27,193 nucleotides of DNA from Methanoregulaceae archaeon UBA467 (GCA_002503825.1 DASP01000012.1:158139-185331); one strand, 5' to 3'; positions 8,515-16,326 are shown, counted from the first letter of the stretch. Notes: generated by a model from the sequence alone, not told the origin. Made by a program: numbers and translations.

Positions 8515-10392
8515 CTATCCATTTTCATCCGTTGAAATGTCATAGTGTTTTTTCAAAAAATCGCGTACCTTCTCAGATTCAAGGAACCCCATATCAAGAC
8601 GGGTGATGATATGATCAATCTCGTTACAGAGTCGTATTATCTTCTCGAAGACCGGCCCTTCTTCAAGGCTGGCATACCCGAGAATGGCAGCAAGCGGGTT
8701 TCTTATCTGGTCGTTCAGTACTGCAAGCTGCTCCATGTTGCGACCGGTCTGATAAATCGCTTTCTTCCTTTCGATTTCATTTCGTTTTCGTTCGGTGATG
8801 TCCCTCCCGGTCAGCTGGGCTCCCGAAACCTTCCCGTCTTTTATTACCGGTGAAACAACCATCTCGATAGTGGCATACCCGCCATCTTTTTTAAGGACCC
8901 GGACCTCTGCCTCACTGGAATACCCCTCGTGTATCTTTTCCTGCAAAGAAACAACATTATTCCGGTCTTTGGGTAAGACAAATTCTATTGCAGGCATTCC
9001 GGTAACCTCTTCAGGCGAGTATCCCAGGATCTTCATGACAGACGGGGATACATACGCCGCATTCCAGGCCATATCCATCAGAACGATAAGGTCCGAACTT
9101 CTTTCGGCAACACCCCTGAATCGCTCTTCGCTTTCGGCAAGAACCTTTTCCGCCTGTTTTCGTTCGGTAATATCCCGCACGACAGTAATACTCACGTGCT
9201 TTCCCTGTAACATCACAGGATGCACGCTGACTTCAACCGGGATGTGGCGGCCGTCTTTTCTGATGTGCACGGTTTCAAATGTCGAAGATCCCAGTGTTTC
9301 TATCTCGCTGGCGATCATGTCCTTTGACTTGCCAGGGAATTCTGCCTCAGGTTCTGACGGCTCCAGGTCAGACGGACCTTTCTGCAGCAGTTCATCGCGG
9401 CTGTACTGTAACATGCGACAGGCAGTATCATTTACGTCAATGAACCTGCCGGGATACCCGTTCCTGTCCAGTGCGACGATCTGGATCGAGTCGTTTGTAT
9501 TGTTGAATATATCCCGGAATTTCTCCTCGCTCTCCCGCAGTGCCTCTTCCGCCTGCCTTCGTTCCGCAACGTCGCGGAAGATGCCGAGCAGATACTGCCT
9601 GCCCTGCATAGTCACAACTGATGAGTTGATGTCGGCAAAAAAGATCGTGCCATCTTTGCACAGTATCGGCATGTCAGTAGAAATGGATATTTCCCCGCGG
9701 AGCTGCTTCTGGAACTGTTCCATTGAAAGTGGCAGGTCTGCCGGACGGATTAAATCGGACATTGTAAGGGTAAGCAGCTCCGCTTCCGGATAGCGGGTCT
9801 GCTTCGTGATGGCCGTATTTACCATTACGAACCCGTGCGTATCCGGGTCCATAACAATCATCCCGTCCCGGGCAGCGTTAAAAACGGCATGTAGTCTCTG
9901 CTCGGATTCAGTGACTTCTGCTTCTGCGTTCTTGCGTTTGGTGATATCTTCGAGCGTCTCCAGGGCACCGATTATCCTGCCGTCTTTATCCCGGATCTGA
10001 GCCGCAGTAAAATACAGCCAGATCCCGGATGGTCCCATGTGCGGGAAAAAGTCGGTTGCTTCGTAGGCGCCCTCAACAAGTACAGATTTCGCATATTTTC
10101 CCGGGTACCACCTGGAAATCAGGTCTATCATCTCGTCGACCAGCAGATCTGCCATACAGGGACGTTTATGGAGATAAAATGCCCGCCACTGCTGGTTTGT
10201 GCCAGTCACTTCTTCAGCTTTTATCCCGCTGTACTTCTCAAGGGCCTCGTTCCAGTGGACGATCAGGTGATTGCTGTCGATTACGAACTGCGGGATTGGG
10301 GATCTCCGGACGATGGCATCCAGCAATGCTTCACGCTGCCGCAATGCATCTCCGGTACTTCCGGTTTCCTTTCTCCGCTGCTGCCGTCCCAT
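8515..10392 (-). CDS. Soluble four-PAS sensor with degenerate HisKA-like end
   Basis: This 625-residue protein has no TM helix. PAS1 covers about residues 20-150, PAS2 160-275, PAS3 285-410 and PAS4 418-535; each ends in a D-[IV]-[TA]-[EK]-R junction typical of PAS/PAC units. The last 85 residues form the same helical domain as in the neighbouring 742-residue sensor, with DQIRNP at 561-566 and no ATPase domain. From about residue 411 to the end the two proteins are close paralogues, in DNA as well as protein. As a cytoplasmic multi-PAS protein it may read redox state or small molecules, but no cofactor-binding Cys or His site can be assigned with confidence. A TATA element about 42 bases upstream and a GAGG in the leader support the ATG at 10392. 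Confidence 0.85.
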   Translation of the reverse strand: MGRQQRRKETGSTGDALRQREALLDAIVRRSPIPQFVIDSNHLIVHWNEALEKYSGIKAEEVTGTNQQWRAFYLHKRPCMADLLVDEMIDLISRWYPGKYAKSVLVEGAYEATDFFPHMGPSGIWLYFTAAQIRDKDGRIIGALETLEDITKRKNAEAEVTESEQRLHAVFNAARDGMIVMDPDTHGFVMVNTAITKQTRYPEAELLTLTMSDLIRPADLPLSMEQFQKQLRGEISISTDMPILCKDGTIFFADINSSVVTMQGRQYLLGIFRDVAERRQAEEALRESEEKFRDIFNNTNDSIQIVALDRNGYPGRFIDVNDTACRMLQYSRDELLQKGPSDLEPSEPEAEFPGKSKDMIASEIETLGSSTFETVHIRKDGRHIPVEVSVHPVMLQGKHVSITVVRDITERKQAEKVLAESEERFRGVAERSSDLIVLMDMAWNAAYVSPSVMKILGYSPEEVTGMPAIEFVLPKDRNNVVSLQEKIHEGYSSEAEVRVLKKDGGYATIEMVVSPVIKDGKVSGAQLTGRDITERKRNEIERKKAIYQTGRNMEQLAVLNDQIRNPLAAILGYASLEEGPVFEKIIRLCNEIDHIITRLDMGFLESEKVRDFLKKHYDISTDENG

Positions 10393-10430
10393 GTCGACGC
10401 ATCCTCATAATTGATAGTAATTACATATAG

Positions 10431-10438
10431 CATATAAA
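10431..10438 (-). promoter_or_regulatory. TATA box for the four-PAS sensor
   Basis: TTTATATG on the minus strand, centred about 42 bases from the ATG at 10392. This predicts a leader of about 16 bases that includes GAGG. Confidence 0.5.
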
Positions 10439-10805
10439 TTCCCCAGTTTCTTTTTTCCGGCAGGTGCTGCAATGCGGCATTTCCTCCGGTAAGCAGGCAG
10501 AAACATTGTTTGGAATCATTGTGTAATGTGGTACCTTCGATTCCTGCTCCTTTCGTATCACGGGCAAAACACGGGATGCCAGGGCAATCAGGGAACGGCC
10601 GTCCCGTTGTGGTTCTTCCCGGCAGAACAGGATCATACCGGACCGGGCATTTCCCTTCACGAAAGGATGGATACAGGCAGAGGTGAACCTGAAGACCGAT
10701 GGATTAACCGGCGGGTAAAATGTGATGTGCTATAAATACTATGAGCGGTAAAAATGTTAATAATATATTACAAATTGATAAGGTATTAGTATATTGTGTA
10801 ATGTA

Positions 10806-10821
10806 CTTATAACAAATTTGT
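10806..10821 (+). promoter_or_regulatory. TATA element overlapping a 10-bp palindrome
   Basis: CTTATAAC at 10806-10813 fits a start of transcription near 10835 for the lipoprotein gene. It overlaps the perfect palindrome ACAAATTTGT at 10812-10821, a plausible repressor site. The gene itself has AGGAG seven bases before its ATG. Confidence 0.4.
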
Positions 10822-10864
10822 GCATCGGACAAATGCATAAAATGACCGCACAGGAGAAAAGAAC

Positions 10865-11287
10865 ATGAAAACGGGCAATCCGGGGATACTAGTCGCATTC
10901 GCAGTCCTTATGACAGCGATGCTGGCAACGGGGTGTGTACAGGACACGGCGGATAGTGTAACACCGTCTGCATCAACGGCGGTTAATGCCCCGGTATCGC
11001 AGGCAGAAAAAATAACTGCTACACCCGGGGTTACCCGGGCTGACCAGCCCGGTGAAAAAGTAAATTTCACCGGGGGAAATCCCTCTGCCGCACCTCCGGG
11101 CATGAAGGTGAACGGCACACCACCCTCAGACCGGCAGATGGGAGGAAATCCGCAATCAGGTTTGCAGATGAACGGAACACCTCCCTCAGATATACCGACG
11201 GGTGGAACTCCACCTTCCGGATTGCCGGCAGGCGGCACTCCGCCCCCTGATATGCAGGTGGATCCCAGGGCGGCCGCCGGTTCATAA
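10865..11287 (+). CDS. Small lipoprotein with Pro/Gly-rich repeats
   Basis: The 140-residue product begins with a signal peptide ending in a lipobox-like LATGC (Cys24), so the mature protein is probably lipid-anchored outside the membrane. After a Thr/Ser/Ala-rich segment, residues about 70-133 are low-complexity, with repeats of N/G-G-T/N-P-P/Q-S around Met, Gln and Leu. No folded domain is visible. The repeats suggest a flexible spacer or cell-surface filler rather than an enzyme. AGGAG precedes the ATG by seven bases. It is followed, in the same direction but behind a separate promoter, by the PKD-diadenylate cyclase fusion. Confidence 0.75.
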   Translation: MKTGNPGILVAFAVLMTAMLATGCVQDTADSVTPSASTAVNAPVSQAEKITATPGVTRADQPGEKVNFTGGNPSAAPPGMKVNGTPPSDRQMGGNPQSGLQMNGTPPSDIPTGGTPPSGLPAGGTPPPDMQVDPRAAAGS

Positions 11288-11692
11288 CGCGGGCTGAATC
11301 ACACCAGGAAATACCAGGCTGACGGATCCGGTGAACAGGCAAAGGGGTTTTTGGAATACCACGAACCGGGCGTGGGAATTCACATGAAATAATAGTCACC
11401 CCGGATTGTTTCCCGGGGGGCTCCCGGCAACCCCTTTTCCTGCAGCCGGGTATGGTGTATCGCCCATTCTAATGTCGGGGTCGTTGTGGATACAGGCATG
11501 CCTGAAGAGTGAGCCCCTGATACCATTTAATCGCAGAAGAACCCGTCTAAAAGCGATCGGCCCATTATTTTCTGTTCTCACGACGGGTCCCGGAACATAC
11601 GTGCAGTCCGGGCCCTTCATCCGGAAGTGTAAACGTCCATATTTAAGAACAAGCATCACGATATTTTATTGAACGAAACGAACGGGTCATTT
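11288..11692. other. Intergenic region upstream of the PKD-DAC fusion
   Basis: This stretch of about 405 bases has no supported gene. It includes GC-rich runs near 11400-11440 and, close to the end, the TATA element of the fusion gene. No riboswitch fold was recognised by eye, although a c-di-AMP gene would make that worth testing. Confidence 0.4.
11640..11647 (+). promoter_or_regulatory. TATA box of the PKD-DAC gene
   Basis: ATATTTAA is centred near 11643. This predicts transcription from about 11669 and a leader of about 24 bases to the ATG at 11693. Confidence 0.5.
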
Positions 11693-13207
11693 ATGCGTCA
11701 GGAACGAGGTACAGCTTCCGGATTTTGGCTGGTAACGGCGGCTCTCTGCATTATCATCCTCGTACTGCCGGGTATCGCTGCCGCAGGGAATCTGACAGAC
11801 AACACTTCTGTACCGGTGAACGCGACCGGCACTGTACCTGAGGCTACAAGCCCGCCGGCAACACAGGTTCCCACGGATACCCCTGACCTGGAGAATACGA
11901 CCGTTGAGCCGGCCTCTCCCCCGTACCTTATCCTCGGGATTCCTGAAATTCATAATCTCACCTGCAATATGTACGGCACTGCCGCCCCCGGATCCGGGAA
12001 CGTGACCATAGAGAGCATCCGGTGGGACTGGGACGACCGCACTGCACCCGAATATCACGAGTTCCCGCACTCGCATACCTACCGCAGTTCCGGCAATTAC
12101 ACCCTCTCGATCACCGCCCTGCAGTCCGACGGGCAGAATATCACCAGGACCGCGAATATTACTGTTGAGGCGCCTGTTATCCCTGAAACCCTTCCGGCAA
12201 CTCAGATCACCCCGACCCAGGGAGGTCCGGCCGGACCCGGCATGATGTCGAGTGCCCCGTCACTGACCCTTCTTGAACCGGTTATCGACGGGAGGAATGT
12301 CACGCTGAACGGGAATCTCAATCCCGGAACACCGGGCTCCAGCATCCATTCGGTGAGCGTCGACTGGAATGACGGCTCCATCGCGAATTTCCCGGATCTC
12401 CCTGCGACCCACCAGTACTCTGATACCGGGATCTACACCATTACCATCACCGGCAACCAGTCAGACGGCCTGTCGACCACGAGAAGGATCACCCTGGACC
12501 TGAAAGCAGCGTTGCCCACGTTCACAGGTCCGTCTGCAACAGGCCCGCCACCGGATAACCCGCCCGTATACCTGATCATAATCGTCACGGCCATCATCGT
12601 CGTGGTCATCGGGACTATCTTCCAGCGGGTCGTGCAGCGGAGACGAGGATTAAACCCTGCACATACTACCGCAAAGGCATATTCACCCGGGATAAAAGCA
12701 TTGCCGGAACACATGCCTTCCCGGACAGAACTGGAAACGATATGCTCCGGGACCGACGTCTCACCCGATGTACTCGATTCGGTCATCCAGGTCGCCGTTG
12801 AAATTGCCAGGGAAGGACGGGAGGGACAGCAGGTCGGGACATCATTTGTTGTGGGCGACATGAAAAATGTCCTGGTCCATTCGAAACAATTTGTCTTAAA
12901 CCCGTTCTATGGCCACATGGAGGAGGAACGGCAGATAACCGACATCGGGATCCGGGGGCATATCAAGGAGTTTGCCCTCCTGGACGGGGCGTTTCTCGTC
13001 ACCGGGACCGGAATCGTCGAAGCGGCCGGGAGGTACATCACCGTTGACATGAGCAAAGTGGACCTTCCCGGCGGCCTCGGGTCACGGCACTCATCGGTCG
13101 CAGGCATCACACAGGTCACGGGATCTATCGGTGTCGTGGTCTCGCAGAGCGGGGGCCTGATCTCGGTCTTCAAAAAAGGGAAGATCGTCTATACCATTCA
13201 CTCGTGA
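11693..13207 (+). CDS. Membrane receptor-like PKD fusion to a DacZ-type diadenylate cyclase
   Basis: From ATG 11693 the protein has 504 residues; an in-frame TTG at 11669 would give 512. Positions here use the 512 numbering. A signal or anchor helix (18-39) is followed by a Thr/Pro linker. Two PKD-like domains come next (about 88-168 and 198-280; RWDWDD...HTY and DWNDG...HQYSDTG). The extracellular part is rich in N-x-T sequons. A TM helix (299-320) is followed by RRR. The C-terminal 150 residues match the archaeal DisA_N/DacZ cyclase: EIAREGREG, GTSFVVGD, KEFALLDGA (DGA 439-441), GGLGSRHSS (RH 473-474) and VVVSQSGGLISVFKKGK. Known DAC domains use DGA and RHx to make c-di-AMP from two ATP as a dimer of active sites. 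Fusion to outside PKD domains is unusual. It is flanked by two lipoprotein genes. Confidence 0.88.
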   Translation: MRQERGTASGFWLVTAALCIIILVLPGIAAAGNLTDNTSVPVNATGTVPEATSPPATQVPTDTPDLENTTVEPASPPYLILGIPEIHNLTCNMYGTAAPGSGNVTIESIRWDWDDRTAPEYHEFPHSHTYRSSGNYTLSITALQSDGQNITRTANITVEAPVIPETLPATQITPTQGGPAGPGMMSSAPSLTLLEPVIDGRNVTLNGNLNPGTPGSSIHSVSVDWNDGSIANFPDLPATHQYSDTGIYTITITGNQSDGLSTTRRITLDLKAALPTFTGPSATGPPPDNPPVYLIIIVTAIIVVVIGTIFQRVVQRRRGLNPAHTTAKAYSPGIKALPEHMPSRTELETICSGTDVSPDVLDSVIQVAVEIAREGREGQQVGTSFVVGDMKNVLVHSKQFVLNPFYGHMEEERQITDIGIRGHIKEFALLDGAFLVTGTGIVEAAGRYITVDMSKVDLPGGLGSRHSSVAGITQVTGSIGVVVSQSGGLISVFKKGKIVYTIHS

Positions 13208-13515
13208 TTCAGTTCGGATATCCGTCTCCATGATATTTCACAATATTTCTTCAGGGCTGACTACGCGGGTAGAGCGTCAGGTCTGACAGATAAACAGAAC
13301 GATTTATTCGCAGATGATTGTACCCGGTCGGTTGCATCGCCTTCCTGTACCCTTTTCTGCTGTTACAGAGAACTTAATCCCGGGAACGCTCCGGATTAAA
13401 CCGGTTTTTCGTGTCGTGTTTACACAATACCAGTCTGCAGGATTATTTCAGGAATTTCCCGGCCGGGTGCAATAAAAGATCCGGTTTATCTCTTTTCAGT
13501 CTGAACCTGAAGTAC
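13208..13515. other. Intergenic region upstream of a small lipoprotein
   Basis: This stretch of about 308 bases contains no supported gene. An ATAAAAGA element at 13472-13479 is correctly spaced to start a transcript near 13501. An open frame upstream of 13516 extends the lipoprotein by 35 residues but would bury its signal peptide. Confidence 0.4.
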
Positions 13516-13947
13516 ATGAAAGTCATAGTATGTGCAGGCATTCTTCTCCTCGCATTATTGATCTGTGGATGTACGACTGTTTCCCGGGAGGGCGGTGCTG
13601 TACCAGCGGTCATTCCCGGCATGATCGGGAACTGGACAGGTACGGTAAATGCATATGACGATGGAACAGGCTACAATAACGTCTCCGGGGCTGTCATGAC
13701 CCTGATGGTCACCGAACAGCAGGACCGGATCTTCTCGGGAGACGTCATCTTTACCAACCAGAGCGGATATGCCTGGTCCACCGCATTTGCCGGTGCAATC
13801 GGCCGCGATGGAAAAACACTCACCCTGGTCCAGCGCGAGGGAGGGTATAGTACCGGCACCATCATTTCTCCGGAAGAAATTGAACTGATTTACACAGATA
13901 ATAGCGAACCTTTCACCATCGGTATCGATCGGTTGAAAAAGAGTTGA
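13516..13947 (+). CDS. Small predicted lipoprotein
   Basis: From ATG 13516 the product is 143 residues. It has a signal peptide (MKVIV...) and a lipobox LICGC (Cys19). The mature part, about 120 residues, is beta-rich: it contains NWTGTV, a V-x-x-A-V-M-T-L strand, SGDVIFTNQSG and a C-terminal TIGIDRLKK. This pattern resembles small secreted beta-barrel or lipocalin-like folds, which I infer only from strand alternation. The upstream frame opens at 13411, but the signal peptide and TATA spacing favour 13516. No partner enzyme is adjacent; the upstream gene is the PKD-cyclase fusion. Function unknown. Confidence 0.75.
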   Translation: MKVIVCAGILLLALLICGCTTVSREGGAVPAVIPGMIGNWTGTVNAYDDGTGYNNVSGAVMTLMVTEQQDRIFSGDVIFTNQSGYAWSTAFAGAIGRDGKTLTLVQREGGYSTGTIISPEEIELIYTDNSEPFTIGIDRLKKS

Positions 13948-13955
13948 GAAAGGAT

Positions 13956-13974
13956 TTCATTTTTTTAAAATGAA
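13956..13974 (+). terminator. Hairpin terminator after the small lipoprotein
   Basis: TTCATTTT (13956-13963) and AAAATGAA (13967-13974) form an 8-bp stem with a TTT loop, starting nine bases after the stop codon. The T7 run inside it is typical of archaeal U-rich termination signals. Confidence 0.55.
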
Positions 13975-14179
13975 CGTCAGGACCAGGATACTGTATATGC
14001 ACGAATGAGATTTCCTGATTCTCTCACCTCTGTAACCCACATATCCTGTAATAATCCCGGCGCCCCGGGTGAGCGACCGCTGAATTCACACCCCGGGATC
14101 TTCCTTCCTTGCGGTCAAATAATGCCTGCCGGTGCGTATGGCGGCAGGAATAAAAAAGGTATAATACCGGATGGTTCCG

Positions 14180-14452
14180 TTACGGGGCCCGGGTGATATT
14201 CCCGCCGGCTGCCCGTACCTGCTCTTCGATCGTGTTGAGCAGCTCCGGATCCTTGAGGGCATATTCAATGAAATCGTATTTGTTGACAAGTGCGATGGGC
14301 TTGAGGATGACAAGCGGCTTTTTCCCGTCGGTCTCGCCGGAATAATCCGGCGGCACCACGGTTATCGCTTCATTCTCCCATATGGCGAGATTCCCGTTCC
14401 CTGCTTCATCCCAGAGTTTTTTGATAATGTCTTGTGTTATCATGGAATTCAT
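14180..14452 (-). CDS. Small conserved-looking cytosolic protein, unknown
   Basis: The frame opens at 14488, but the TATA element at 14484-14493 overlaps that ATG. The start is therefore the ATG at 14452 (90 residues) or, with AAGGA nine bases upstream, the ATG at 14443 (87 residues). The product is acidic and soluble, with ITQDIIKKLWDEAGNGNLAIWENE, then a PP-x-YSGETDGKKPLVILKP strand, and a helical C-terminus (DFIEYALKDPELLNTIEEQV). No Cys or catalytic motif is visible. It is co-directional with thi4 and thiN but separated from thi4 by 240 bases and has its own promoter. Not recognised as a named family. Confidence 0.65.
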   Translation of the reverse strand: MNSMITQDIIKKLWDEAGNGNLAIWENEAITVVPPDYSGETDGKKPLVILKPIALVNKYDFIEYALKDPELLNTIEEQVRAAGGNITRAP

Positions 14453-14483
14453 TCCTTTTTCAGGAGAGAAACATTGGGTGGAG

Positions 14484-14493
14484 ATCATATAAT
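14484..14493 (-). promoter_or_regulatory. TATA box for the small unknown gene
   Basis: ATTATATGAT on the minus strand, 36-45 bases before the two candidate ATGs, predicting transcription from about 14462. Confidence 0.5.
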
Positions 14494-14691
14494 AGTGATC
14501 AAACGACCATTCCGGGGTTTCCGCCGGTTTATTTTATCATGCACTTATGCGGGGAGATGCCCGGCATGGTGCGGGTTGTATACAGGTACGATACCTTCCC
14601 GGGATATTATACCAGGAAAAAAGTGTTCAGGAAAGACTGCAGGAAAATGGGTGTTTCCTGTCCGCATCACCGGAGATGTGGGACACACCGA

Positions 14692-15453
14692 TTACTTCAG
14701 GTTCTGTGAGACAATGCCTGCCGCCTGCTCGCCGGAGAGGAGCATCCCGCCAAATACCGGCCCCATGCGACTCTCTCCTGCGACGGCATTTGCTGCCATG
14801 CCGGCAACAACAAGGCCAGGGTAGACCTCCCGGGTATGCCTGAGGATATTGGTTTCGGCCCGGTCGGCCCACATGAAACTCTCGCCTTTTACCGCGAGAT
14901 TGCCCCCCTTCTTCTCGACAAGCCTGGCGACAACCGATTCGTGACCGGTAGCATCGACCGTATACCTGCAGCCCATGACAAGGGGGTCGACATGCAGGTG
15001 TGCCATTTCAACTGCAGTCCAGTTGATCACGAGCCCGCTGATCCTCCCGTCCGCCTTGATCATGACATCCTCTACCGACGTGAGATTGAAGAATTCGGCC
15101 CCGGCATCGCACGCTGCAGCGGTCAGTTTGGAGACGGCCTCGACCGACTTTGCGATATAGTAGCCCTCTTTGAAGGGAGTATATTGAATCGAGAACCGGT
15201 CGAGCAGGTGGCGTGCCGCTTCCTGCACGACAATTCTCGGAAACATCATCCCGCCGCCCCACATCCCGCCGCCGACCGAGAGTTTCTTCTCAATTATCCC
15301 GACCCTGAGACCTTTCCCGGCTACCAGGGCTGCACAGGTGAGGCCTGCCGGCCCGGCTCCGACGATAGCGACGTCCAGTTCCATATATTCGATCAGCGTA
15401 TTCATCTGTGCTGAAAGAATCGCCCTGCTTATGGTAATTTCATCGAGTTCCAT
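14692..15453 (-). CDS. thi4: Sulfide-dependent thiazole synthase (Thi4 family, archaeal type)
   Basis: This 253-residue protein has the full length and motifs of the archaeal Thi4 family. It has a Rossmann GAGPAG (32-37) with Glu55 ending the second strand, the glycine-rich GGGMWGGGMMF (61-71), and a C-terminal VVAGMAANAV...RMGPVFGGMLLSG that closes the NAD site. Family knowledge: Thi4 builds the ADP-thiazole of thiamine from NAD and glycine. In yeast a Cys donates the sulfur and the enzyme is single-turnover. Here the aligned position is His154 in AHLHVDPL, so the enzyme should use free sulfide catalytically, as in methanogen homologues. The next gene upstream on the strand is thiN, another thiamine gene, across a 30-bp repeat array. 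The start ATG at 15453 fits the family N-terminus. Confidence 0.93.
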   Translation of the reverse strand: MELDEITISRAILSAQMNTLIEYMELDVAIVGAGPAGLTCAALVAGKGLRVGIIEKKLSVGGGMWGGGMMFPRIVVQEAARHLLDRFSIQYTPFKEGYYIAKSVEAVSKLTAAACDAGAEFFNLTSVEDVMIKADGRISGLVINWTAVEMAHLHVDPLVMGCRYTVDATGHESVVARLVEKKGGNLAVKGESFMWADRAETNILRHTREVYPGLVVAGMAANAVAGESRMGPVFGGMLLSGEQAAGIVSQNLK

Positions 15454-15490
15454 GGAGTGTGTCCCCTGAAGGAGTATTCAGGATACTATT

Positions 15491-15670
15491 ATTCAGAATA
15501 GTATTACAATATTCGCCCTTATTCAGAAATATATTACAAAATTCATCCTGTTTCAGTATTGCATTCTGATATCCGCCCTGATCCGGGATTGTATTACGAA
15601 ATTCATCCTGTTTCAATATTGCATTCTGATATCCGCCCTTATCCGGAATTGTATTATAAAATCTCCACAG
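15491..15670. repeat. Six contiguous degenerate 30-bp tandem repeats
   Basis: Six units of exactly 30 bp lie head to tail at 15491, 15521, 15551, 15581, 15611 and 15641. A loose consensus is ATTCAGAATTGTATTACAAA followed by ATTCATCCTG. Units 3 and 5 differ by one or two bases, as do much of units 4 and 6, giving a 60-bp higher-order period. A partial unit precedes the array. There are no spacers, so it is not CRISPR. Because 30 is a multiple of three, one minus-strand frame stays open across the array as a 10-residue repeat (YQNAILKQDE type), but it lacks an ATG. The array fills the gap between thiN and thi4. Confidence 0.85.
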
Positions 15671-15689
15671 GGTGCCGGGAAAAATGTTG

Positions 15690-16289
15690 TTATTTCAAGG
15701 ACATTGGCCATGCACGTGCAATCCCGCAGACATCATGCGCAACGCCGACGGGTTCATTCCCGAACAGGGTACAGACCGGCTCTTTTCCCGGTCCCCCGGC
15801 GTCGCAGATGATCTTCGGTACCTTCCCGCCGACAGCCCGTACTGCTTCCCGTGCCTTCCACTGCATCGTCGACCCTTCCACATTTTTGAGATCTGCGGGC
15901 TCGTCCCTGCGGTCGACCAGGACGATCGTCCACCCCTTCTCCCTGCAGTACCCGTACAGCCAGTCTGAAAAACCCGGGGGATTTGCGAAATCAATCCCGG
16001 ACCTGACCGATGGATCGGTCTGCATGAGCATGATGACAAGCCGTGCCATGTGGTCCGATGCCCCGTACCGGACTCTCCCGGCAGCCCGCGGCATACCGCT
16101 GACAATAGTGATCCGTCCGTCGACGGCCATGACATCTGCGGGAGTTTTCGTATCCGGACATGCAAACACGAGGTTGGTCCTGACCTCGGGGATGAGGGCG
16201 GCAAATTCCCGGCACGCCTCGATCTCCTCAAGTGCAATCATCATCCGTCCGGTCATGTCGATCCTGGTGGAAAGGTCGGTGCAGGTCAT
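15690..16289 (-). CDS. thiN: Stand-alone ThiN thiamine-phosphate synthase
   Basis: The 199-residue protein is almost entirely a ThiN domain (about 25-195). Recognisable segments are IPEVRTNLVFACPDTKTPADVMAVDGRI, the GRVRYGASDHMAR loop, VDRRDEP, NVEGSTMQWKAREA and GKEP near the C-terminus. In many archaea ThiN is the C-terminal half of a ThiDN fusion; there it joins HMP pyrophosphate to the thiazole phosphate, replacing bacterial ThiE. Here it is a separate gene without the ThiD kinase half. It lies upstream of thi4 on the same strand, so product and substrate enzymes are neighbours, though 236 bases with a repeat array separate them. ATGs at residues 12 and 16 are alternative starts; the TATA spacing allows the first. 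Confidence 0.88.
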   Translation of the reverse strand: MTCTDLSTRIDMTGRMMIALEEIEACREFAALIPEVRTNLVFACPDTKTPADVMAVDGRITIVSGMPRAAGRVRYGASDHMARLVIMLMQTDPSVRSGIDFANPPGFSDWLYGYCREKGWTIVLVDRRDEPADLKNVEGSTMQWKAREAVRAVGGKVPKIICDAGGPGKEPVCTLFGNEPVGVAHDVCGIARAWPMSLK

Positions 16290-16326
16290 GGTAATCCCGT
16301 TCCTGATAAAGATCTGATCCTGTTCA

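Larger units (their letters stand above)
10393..10864. other. Divergent promoter region
   Basis: This 472-base stretch separates the minus-strand PAS sensor from the plus-strand lipoprotein. TATA elements face both ways, near 10431-10438 (minus) and 10806-10813 (plus). The last 130 bases are markedly AT-rich. They contain a spaced inverted repeat ATTACA (10767-10772) / TGTAAT (10797-10802) and a perfect ACAAATTTGT palindrome (10812-10821). No convincing gene is present. Confidence 0.5.

Noticed and set aside
15491..15670. CRISPR array
   Set aside because: Units are contiguous with no unique spacers, and no cas gene is near.
15454..15700. Minus-strand open frame through the 30-bp repeats as a repeat protein gene
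   Set aside because: A stop-free frame follows automatically from the 30-bp period. It has no ATG or GTG, no ribosome binding site, and runs out of frame into the thi4 start.
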